Shown in pieces: positions 30,421-38,586 of a DNA stretch of 38,586 nucleotides. Both the position numbers and the translations under genes were made by a program. Source of the stretch: Nemertoderma westbladi (lineage: Eukaryota; Xenacoelomorpha; Nemertodermatida; Nemertodermatidae); assembly GCA_032718475.1 (NCBI GenBank), contig JAUCBJ010000771.1, positions 1 to 38,586 on the forward strand, given 5' to 3'. The stretch's first letter is position 1; every line of letters starts with the position of its first letter. A model generated the notes under the pieces. It was not told the origin of the DNA. It ran no database searches and was given only the letters and a program-made list of their open reading frames with translations.

Positions 30421-31752
30421 TTAAGCCAAGGACTATCTGTTCACCACCATGGGTGATCTTCCACAGTAAACCCTTCCACTATGTTTCCTAAAGGAATGCT
30501 TGTTCACCACCATGGATGATTTTCCACAGTAAACCCTTCCACTCGGTTTCCTAAAGAAATGCCTGTTCACCACCATGGGTGATCTTCCTGCAGTAAACTC
30601 TTCCACTCTGTTTCCTAAAGGAATGCCTCTTCACCATCATGGGTAATCTTCCACAGTAAACCCTTCCACTCTGTTTTCTAAAGGAATGCCTGTTCACCAC
30701 CATGGGTGATCTTCCACAGTAAACCCTTCCACTCTGTTTCCTAAAGGAATGCCTGTTCACCACCATGGATGATTTTCCACAGTAAACCCTTCCACTCTGT
30801 TTCCTAAAGGAATGCCTGTTCACCACAATGGGTGATCTTCCACAGTAAACCCTTCCACTCTGTTTCCTAAAGGAATGCCTGTTCACCACCATGGATGATT
30901 TTCCACAGTAAACCCTTCCACTCTGTTTCCTAAAGGAATGCCTGTTCACCACCATGAATGATCTTCCGCAGTAAACCCTTCCACTCTGTTTCCTTAAGGG
31001 ATGCCTGTTCACCACCATGGGTGATCTTCCACAGTAAACCCTATCACTCTGGTTCCTAAAGGAATCCCTGTTCACTACCATGGGTGATTTTCCACAGTAA
31101 ACCCTTCCAGTCGGTTTCCTAAAGGAATGCCTGTTCACCACCATGGGTGATCTTCCACAGTAAACCCTTCCAGTCGGTTTCCTAAAGGAATGCCTGTTCA
31201 CCACCATGGGTGATCTTCCACAGTAAACCCTTCCACTCTGTTTCCTAAAGGAATGCCTGTTCACCACCATGGATGATTTTCCACAGTAAACCCTTCCAGT
31301 CGGTTTCCTAAAGGAATGCCTGTTCACCACCATGGGTGATCTTCCACAGTAAACCCTTCCACTATGTTTCCTAAAGGAATGCCTGTTCACCACCATGGGT
31401 GATTTTCCACAGTAAACCCTTCCAGTCGGTTTCCTAAAGGAATGCCTGTTCACCACCATGGGTGATCTTCCTCAGTAAACACTTCCACTCAGTTTCCTAA
31501 AGGAATGCCTGTTCACCACCATGGGTGATCTTCCACAGTAAACCCTTCCACTCTGTTTCCTAAAGGAATGCCTGTTCACCACCATGGGTGATCTTCCACA
31601 GTAAACACTTCCACTCAGTTTCCTAAAGGAATGCCTGTTCACCACCATGGGTGATCTTCCTGCAGTAAACCCTTCCACTCTGTTTCCTAAAGGAATGCCT
31701 GTTCACCATCATGGGTGATCTTCCATAGTAAACCCTTCCACTCTGTTTCCAA
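30421..31752. repeat. 63-bp minisatellite, about 21 units
   Basis: The unit begins tttcctaaaggaatgcctgt, continues tcaccaccatgggtgatctt and ends ccacagtaaacccttccact plus ctg. Because 63 is a multiple of three, one minus-strand frame stays open through most units as a 21-residue repeat (MVVNRHSFRKQSGRVYCGRSP-like). A frame break near 31460-31472 splits it. Units differ at fixed points: gggtgatcttcc or ggatgattttcc, and cactctg or cagtcgg. In places these alternate, which hints at a 126-bp higher-order unit. The array lies about 70 bases upstream of an FN3 exon acceptor, within the intron. I regard the frame as a by-product, not a proven gene. Confidence 0.93.
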
Positions 31753-31756
31753 AGTT

Positions 31757-31922
31757 ACCTTGGTTCAAATTTATAGACCAGGATAAAAGCCCGGGTTGGA
31801 CTAGGCAGCAGCATTTAAAAACTCTGTGCCCAAATAGTGCTGCCCAATCCAGGGATCGAACCAGTGCCTCCTGTTTGGAAGTCCCAGGAAAGTTAAGACC
31901 AACCTGTTGCTTAATAAATAAG
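31757..31922 (-). mobile_element. tRNA-derived SINE, minus strand
   Basis: On the minus strand the head reads aagcaacaggttggtcttaa (A-box-like). About 40 bases later comes ggttcgatccc, an excellent B box (plus strand 31855-31865, gggatcgaacc). The body continues as ggattgggcagcactatttg and on toward the 63-bp array. There is no acceptor-stem pairing or discriminator as in a tRNA gene, so this is a SINE. It abuts the minisatellite. Confidence 0.6.
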
Positions 31923-33665
31923 AATTAAGAAAGGATTAAGTCTCAAGAAGTATAAATATTTCCTATTCTTTCTTCTCTTATAAATATTAGCGAAATGATT
32001 TGTTCTAGATGGAGTGGTCAGAGAGGAGTCGCGGTGTCAATAGATTTGTAATAACAGCTGTTGTCATGAATTCAATGCAATCGCGCCAACAACGAAGTAA
32101 TAAGGCGAATTCGTTCTTATTTTTGTAAATAAAACAAGTTGAGATGTTTCAATTTAAATTGCGATTTAAAAATTATTGCGATTAAATACAACAATTATAT
32201 TATTATTAAAACAGAGTACATTTCAGTACACTGAACACCCCCATCGTCAACAGAAGTACTCTGTCTAACTAAAATTTATTCAGCTGGCCTGTCACCTAAC
32301 ATAGCACAGTGAGTATAACCTTGAAGATATTCCCATAGGATTCACTGGGAAGAGCTGTTCAGCTGACGGGGTAATACATTACAAACTAACAGTGGATGTT
32401 TGCTTACTGTTAGAGTGAGTGAGTAATTTAGGCCTATCCATTCAATAGCTTTACTAGGCTCTCACTATCATTTTATCATGAGCACCAGCTGGTATTTTGA
32501 TCTAGGTCAGTAGTCATAGCTTTTTTTTTGTAATGTAGTAAAAGTTATATTTTTAAACTGAAAATTATTTTCGCGAAGTTATTACCATATTTTTGTAATT
32601 ATAATATATTACTAGAAATACAATAATATACTCCGTGGATTATTTTTTGAATTCACACAAAGTATTCCTTTTAAATATGCGGCAGCTACTATGGTTGTAA
32701 CTCTTGTACGACATGGTACAAGTAGCACATTTTAATTTAATACATAAATTAAATTATCCTTCACACATTCGAATCATACCCATTTCACGGCTACACGGTG
32801 AAAATTTTATTATTCATATCATTTTGAATTGTTTCGCCCAAAATATCATTATCAAATGGAATATAATTTACGAATCTTATTATAATAATATCCAGACCTA
32901 GGAAACTTGGCATAAAGTTCATATGTTATCAATATAAATGTATAAATTTGTTTGAAAATCGGTATTATTTAAGCATAAATAATAATCTACTGACATACTA
33001 TCTTTTCTCCACATATTTTCAACAATCTTACATTCAATTTTCATTTCTAAATTAAATTATTTTTAAACATCTTTATTGATTCGTTTCAACAAATAAAACT
33101 AATTTTATACTAATTTATTTATCATTTATAACAATAGAATTATTAATATTTTGTTATATTAATAAACTGATTTTAGCAAAAATTTCCTTTTTTGCTTTGA
33201 TAAGTTGAACGCTGATAAGTGAAACAGTAGGGTGAAAATTAATTGACTTAAAAAAAAATTAAATTAAATTAAAATAAAATAATAATTACTTGTATAATAA
33301 GGAATTGGTTGTGATCTTACTAACTATAATGTATCTAGTATTTTAGGAATAACATGTGCTTTTCTATGATTTTAGAATGTTCTGGATCAAATTTTTGTTC
33401 TAGAACATTTTTAAAGCAGGGTATAATATAAATATTATCACAAATTAAATAATGATCTAAAAAGAATGTTTTGTAAATAAAAACAAATATTTGAATATTT
33501 TAAACCATCATAAAAAATTTGTACCGAAAAGCAGATTTTCAACCAAAATAAAGAATATCAATATTATTGTCGTATTACAAACAAAGTAAATGATTCATCT
33601 TAATTTATAGTTTTCTACTAAAAAGTAAATAAACATTCGGATTTAAATATCGTCTTCTCTTTCAG
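31923..33665. other. Non-coding, very AT-rich
   Basis: No gene, RNA or clear repeat was recognised. The stretch 32520-33660 is extremely AT-rich. It contains a TAGGCCTA at 32429-32436. The short frame at 32704-32901 has no recognisable features. Confidence 0.4.
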
Positions 33666-33696
33666 TATTACATAATTTACTATATTTTGAAATAAT

Positions 33697-33996
33697 ATGA
33701 GTTCCCATGACAACTGGAGCGATATTTTTCGTGTATTCGGGTTTCAAGGGAATCAGACAACAGCTCCTGATATCGGAACACCAACACCTCAGTCACCTGA
33801 ACCGGTATCACCCATCATTTACATCTTCTCGGTTTATATCAGCCTCATCATTCTTGTGTTTCTGATTCTCGGACTCCATGTGGTCCGAAAATTAGTTCGG
33901 CTTAATCGAATGCAATTCCGACCCCTCGGGATAGGGGTAACCATGGAGATGAGGACGCGAAACATTCGGATCTTCAACAACCATGTCGCGAGCTAA
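33697..33996 (+). CDS. Hypothetical small single-pass membrane protein
   Basis: ATG at 33697, stop at 33996, 99 residues. Residues 1-38 are polar with an N-glycosylation sequon (NQT, near residue 19) and a Pro/Ser/Thr-rich stretch. Residues 39-62 (IIYIFSVYISLIILVFLILG) are a strong transmembrane segment. The tail is basic (VVRKLVRLNRMQFRP), so an outside-to-inside topology is likely. A polypyrimidine acceptor, cgtcttctctttcag, ends at 33665, 31 bases before the ATG, so this may be the coding exon of a gene with a 5' UTR intron. AATAAA lies at 34407-34412. The layout recalls small channel subunits of the KCNE type, but I see no family-specific match. Confidence 0.45.
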   Translation: MSSHDNWSDIFRVFGFQGNQTTAPDIGTPTPQSPEPVSPIIYIFSVYISLIILVFLILGLHVVRKLVRLNRMQFRPLGIGVTMEMRTRNIRIFNNHVAS

Positions 33997-34978
33997 ACTA
34001 TTCGGGGAGTAATGACGTCATAGTATTGGTTGACGTATGATAAAACAGTGTGGAATATCTGACGCTTTGTTTACTGTAGAGTTCGTTGTGACTCTGTGAA
34101 TTTTTCTGCTGTTGTGTGTTTTACCACGTCCCGTTATTTAGTTATAAAAGAAGGGGGGGGGGGGGGGGGGGGGGGGTAATGTGTGGGGTATGGTTGGGTT
34201 GTTGATGTATTATGCAGATAGTAGCGAGCAAAGTAATTTTCATTACATATATATCGGTTTAAATATTGTAATTGGAAATGACAATGTAAGATATTCTATC
34301 GCTTATTTTGAAGTCTTTGAACATAGTTATAATGTATAGTTGAATTATTTACGGTATTTCAATCGAACGAGATAAAATATGTTATATTTCAAAATACGAG
34401 TTTCAAAATAAAATTATATTTGACACTTAAAATGTAGAGGTTAGTTACAAGTGACACGTTCTTCGGCTCCTCGTAGCACAAGCTGACTGTCGAATATCAA
34501 ATATTTTGACATGTTTACCGAGTTTGATTTAATTCATTAAAGATTGAGTGAGTCATTAGCCTTCGAATACTTCAGCGACGACGACAGAAAGTTCTCCCTT
34601 GGTACAACTGGTGTATTAATGCACACTCTTTAGTAGTGAGTGGCTCGACACACAAACAATCAATAACATTTAGAGGTGCAACTAACTCGGAATGTAAACC
34701 GTGATTTTTCTCGGAGGGGCCTTTCCCTGTTCGTTTGTAGCGATGCAGCTGTAATTGGTTGTGACATCCAGACCCGATACATTCAACACACTGTTTCCGT
34801 CATTCTAGAATGTAATGGGTAAGTGAGCTTGTAGTCATGGCGTATTGAAATAAACAAATAGGACACTTCGAAAGCACGAATCGCACGTTCTAACGATACA
34901 ATTACAAACTTAGAAAATGGAAAACGATACACATAGTTACAGTTAATATAACAAGGCTTGTACAACTGTATGCCAATT
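33997..34978. other. Non-coding with G24 homopolymer
   Basis: Possible 3' UTR of the small membrane-protein gene. It includes a G24 run at 34153-34176. Nothing else was recognised before the 58-bp array. Confidence 0.4.
34153..34176 (+). repeat. Homopolymer G24
   Basis: Twenty-four consecutive G on the plus strand, the longest of four such runs in the window. Confidence 0.9.
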
Positions 34979-37900
34979 AGCTCACCTTATCTGTAACTCG
35001 TGTCCCCTACCATCTGGTACCGGCTTCCCCACTACTAGCTAACCTTATCTGTAACTCGTGTCCCCTACCATCTGGTACCGGCTTCCCCACTACTAGCTAA
35101 CCTTATCTGTAACTCGCGTCCCCTACCATCTGGTACCGGCTTCCCCACTACTAGCTAACCTTATCTGTAACTCGTGTCCCCTACCATCTGGTACCGGCTT
35201 CCCCACTACTAGCTAACCTTATCTGTAACTCGTGTCCCCTACCATCTGGTACCGGCTTCCCCACTACTAGCTAACCTTATCTGTAACTCGTGTCCCCTAC
35301 CATCTGGTACCGGCTTCCCCACTACTAGCTAACCTTATCTGTAACTCGTGTCCCCTACCATCTGGTACCGGCTTCCCCACTACTAGCTAACCTTATCTGT
35401 AACTCGTGTCCCCTACCATCTGGTACCGGCTTCCCCACTACTAGCTAACCTTATCTGTAACTTGTGTCCCCTACCATCTGGTACCGGCTTCCCCACTACT
35501 AGCTAACCTTATCTGTAACTCGTGTCCCCTACCATCTGGTACCGGTTCCCCACTACTAGCTAACCTTATCTGTAACTTGCGTCCCCTACCATTTGGTACC
35601 GGTTCCCCACTACTAGCTAACCTTATCTGTAACTCGTGTCCCCTACCATCTGGTACCGGCTTCCCCACTACTAGCTAACCTTATCTGTAACTTGTGTCCC
35701 CTACCATCTGGTACCGGCTTCCCCACTACTAGCTAACCTTATCTGTAACTCGTGTCCCCTACCATCTGGTACCGGCTTCCCCACTACTAGCTAACCTTAT
35801 CTGTAACTTGTGTCCCCTACCATCTGGTACCGGCTTCCCCACTACTAGCTAACCTTATCTGTAACTCGTGTCCCCTACCATCTGGTACCGGCTTCCCCAC
35901 TACTAGCTAACCTTATCTGTAACTCGTGTCCCCTACCATCTGGTACCGGCTTCCCCACTACTAGATAACCTTATTACTTGTGTCCCGTACCATCTGGTAC
36001 CGGCTTCCCCACTACTAGATAACCTTATTACTTGTGTCCCGTACCATCTGGTACCGGTTCCCCACTACTAGCTAACCTTATCTGTAACTTGTGTCCACTA
36101 CCATCTGGTACCGGCTTCCCCACTAATAGCTAACCTTATCTGTAACTTGTGTCCCCTACCATCTGGTACCGGCTTCCCCACTACTAGCTAACCTTATCTG
36201 TAACTCGTGTCCCCTACCATCTGGTACCGGCTTCCCCACTACTAGCTAACCTCTATCTGTAACTTGTGTCCCCTACCATCTGGTACCGGCTTCCCCACTA
36301 CTAGCTAACCTTATTACTTGTGTCCCGTACCATCTGGTACCGGCTTCCCCACTACTAGCTAACCTTATCTGTAACTTGTGTCCCCTACCATCTGGTACCG
36401 GCTTCCCCACTACTAGCTCACCTTATCTGTAACTCGTGTCCCCTACCATCTGGTACCGGCTTCCCCACTACTAGCTAACCTTATCTGTAACTCGTGTCCC
36501 CTACCATCTGGTACCGGCTTCCCCACTACTAGCTAACCTTATCTGTAACTCGTGTCCCCTACCATCTGGTACCGGCTTCCCCACTACTAGCTAACCTTAT
36601 CTGTAACTTGTGTCCCCTACCATCTGGTACCGGCTTCCCCACTACTAGCTAACCTTATCTGTAACTTGTGTCCCGTACCATCTGGTACCGGCTTCCCCAC
36701 TACTAGCTAACCTTATCTGTAACTCGTGTCCCCTACCATCTGGTACCGGCTTCCCCACTACTAGCTAACCTTATCTGTAACTCGTGTCCCCTACCATCTG
36801 GTACCGGCTTCCCCACTACTAGCTAACCTTATCTGTAACTCGTGTCCCCTACCATCTGGTACCGGCTTCCCCACTACTAGCTAACCTTATCTGTAACTTG
36901 TGTCCCCTACCATCTGGTACCGGCTTCCCCACTACTAGCTAACCTTATCTGTAACTTGTGTCCCGTACCATCTGGTACCGGCTTCCCCACTACTAGCTAA
37001 CCTTATCTGTAACTTGTGTCCCCTACCATCTGGTACCGGCTTCCCCACTACTAGCTAACCTTATCTGTAACTTGTGTCCCCTACCATCTGGTACCGGCTT
37101 CCCCACTACTAGCTAACCTTATCTGTAACTCGTGTCCCCTACCATCTGGTACCGGCTTCCCCACTACTAGCTAACCTTATCTGTAACTCGTGTCCCCTAC
37201 CATCTGGTACCGGCTTCCCCACTACTAGCTAACCTTATCTGTAACTTGTGTCCCCTACCATCTGGTACCGGCTTCCCCACTACTAGCTAACCTTATTACT
37301 TGTGTCCCGTACCATCTGGTACCGGCTTCCCCACTACTAGCTAACCTTATCTGTAACTTGTGTCCCCTACCATCTGGTACCGGCTTCCCCACTACTAGCT
37401 AACCTTATCTGTAACTCGTGTCCCCTACCATCTGGTACCGGCTTCCCCACTACTAGCTAACCTTATCTGTAACTTGTGTCCCCTACCATCTGGTACCGGC
37501 TTCCCCACTACTAGCTAACCTTATTACTTGTGTCCCGTACCATCTGGTACCGGCTTCCCCACTACTAGCTAACCCTATCTGTAACTTGTGTCCCCTACCA
37601 TCTGGTACCGGCTTCCCCACTACTAGCTAACCTTATTACTTGTGTCCCGTACCATCTGGTACTGGCTTCCCCACTACTAGCTAACCTTATCTGTAACTTG
37701 TGTCCCCTACCATCTGGTACCGGCTTCCCCACTACTAGCTAACCTTATCTGTAACTCGTGTCCCCTACCATCTGGTACCGGCTTCCCCACTACTAGCTAA
37801 ACTCTATCTGTAACTTGTGTCCCCTACCATCTGGTACCGGCTTCCCCACTACTAGCTAACCTTATCTGTACTTGTGTCCCGTACCATCTGGTACCGGCTT

Positions 37901-38318
37901 CCCCACTACTAGCTAACCTTATCTGTAACTTGTGTCCCCTACCATCTGGTACCGGCTTCCCCACTACTAGCTAACCTTATTACTTGTGTCCCGTACCATC
38001 TGGTACCGGCTTCCCCACTACTAGCTAACCTTATCTGTAACTTGTGTCCCCTACCATCTGGTACCGGCTTCCCCACTACTAGCTAACCTTATCTGTAACT
38101 TGTGTCCCGTACCATCTGGTACCGGCTTCCCCACTAATAGCTAACCTTATCTGTAACTCGTGTCCCCTACCATCTGGTACCGCATCCCCACTACTAGCTA
38201 ACCTTATCTGTAACTCGCGTCCCCTACCATCTGGTACCGGCTTCCCCACTACTAGCTCACCTTATCTGTAACTCGTGTCCCGTACCATCTGGTACCGGCT
38301 TTCTCACTACTAGCTAAC
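34979..38318. repeat. 58-bp satellite array, about 57 units
   Basis: The unit is ctaaccttatctgtaactcg followed by tgtcccctaccatctggtac and cggcttccccactactag, 58 bases. It holds the inverted repeat tacca-tc-tggta and a KpnI site. The main variants are cg or tg in aactcgtg, and a 54-base form (ttattacttgtgtcccgtac) seen seven times (near 35970, 36024, 36311, 37293, 37521, 37633, 37979), always with cccgtacc. The period is not a multiple of three and no long frame is sustained, so it is non-coding. Confidence 0.96.
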
Positions 38319-38586
38319 CTTTCAGGTCAGGTCAGGTATTCTAGGTCATTGATCAAGAAAACTTGCCACCTCCATGCAGCATAAAGGAGGTGCCACCTGT
38401 AGCTGCATAGACCCTCTTACTAGGGCAAATCTGGTCCTGTAACTAGGACCCCCTTCGTTCTGGGATAAGGACGCCCTTGGTCCTGGATTAAGGACCCATA
38501 TACTTGGCTGCAGGGGTATATGGCCTGACCAGGCAGATGGTGATCTACCAATGGCTGGTCAGGAGTAGAGTGTTCTCATGTCCACA
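38319..38586. other. Unidentified sequence at window end
   Basis: After the array comes ggtcaggtcaggt and a GC-balanced segment with local repeats: ccacctccatgcagc against ggaggtgccacctgtagctgca, and several taaggac or taggaccc motifs. It looks like part of a dispersed repeat, but no family is recognised and it is cut by the window edge. Confidence 0.3.

Noticed and set aside
30551-31678. 302- and 68-codon minus-strand frames as a repeat protein gene
   Set aside because: The frame follows from the 63-base period. There is no unique sequence at either end and no splice context. It is kept only as a finding.
31800-31922. tRNA gene on the minus strand
   Set aside because: There is a good B box but no acceptor-stem pairing or anticodon arm, and the sequence continues into a SINE-like body.
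33697-33996. KCNE-type potassium channel subunit
   Set aside because: The size and single helix fit, but no family-specific residues could be matched, so it stays hypothetical.
30421-38318. CRISPR array
   Set aside because: The arrays are direct head-to-tail repeats without unique spacers in an animal genome, and no cas genes are present.

Overview
The window looks like nuclear DNA of an animal, most likely a marine invertebrate. It is AT-rich and intron-rich, uses the standard genetic code, and carries an ARPC2 (Arp2/3 complex) gene, fibronectin type III (FN3) exons, three different LINE families, tRNA-derived SINEs, MITEs and three long tandem arrays. Nothing bacterial is present. The phylum is not fixed by the sequence; an echinoderm or other deuterostome invertebrate is only an impression.

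The backbone of the right two thirds is a minus-strand FN3-repeat gene. Four exons (30193-30353, 29539-29770, 24428-24625, 14076-14245) have matching splice phases and join into two complete FN3 domains and the first half of a third. No start or stop of this gene is in the window. Its introns hold nearly everything else between 14 and 30 kb: an intact, intronless, plus-strand ARPC2 gene (14642-15556), a GGATCC minisatellite (18610-19684 and 21561-21645) split by a 5'-truncated RTE-like LINE, a 3' fragment of a second such LINE (23190-23510), a 5'-truncated LINE with an MDD catalytic box (25231-28056), SINEs and simple repeats.

The left 10 kb is made of retroelements: a deletion derivative of a BEL/Pao pol (1-804) with a possible LTR, a frameshifted gag-like region with a zinc knuckle (2255-3703), and a structurally complete CR1/L2-type LINE (ORF1 5481-6740, ORF2 to 9830, 3' UTR and hairpin to about 10200). 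In that LINE, ORF1 and ORF2 share one reading frame and are separated only by a TGA, and ORF2 has no ATG ahead of its endonuclease domain. This is the most interesting signal in the window.

From 10.2 to 14 kb the DNA is non-coding, with a clear 304-bp Harbinger-type MITE (TAA target duplication) and a second MITE candidate. The right end holds a 63-bp minisatellite (21 units, 30421-31752), a SINE, a small possible single-pass membrane protein gene (33697-33996) and a 3.3-kb array of 58-bp units (34979-38318).
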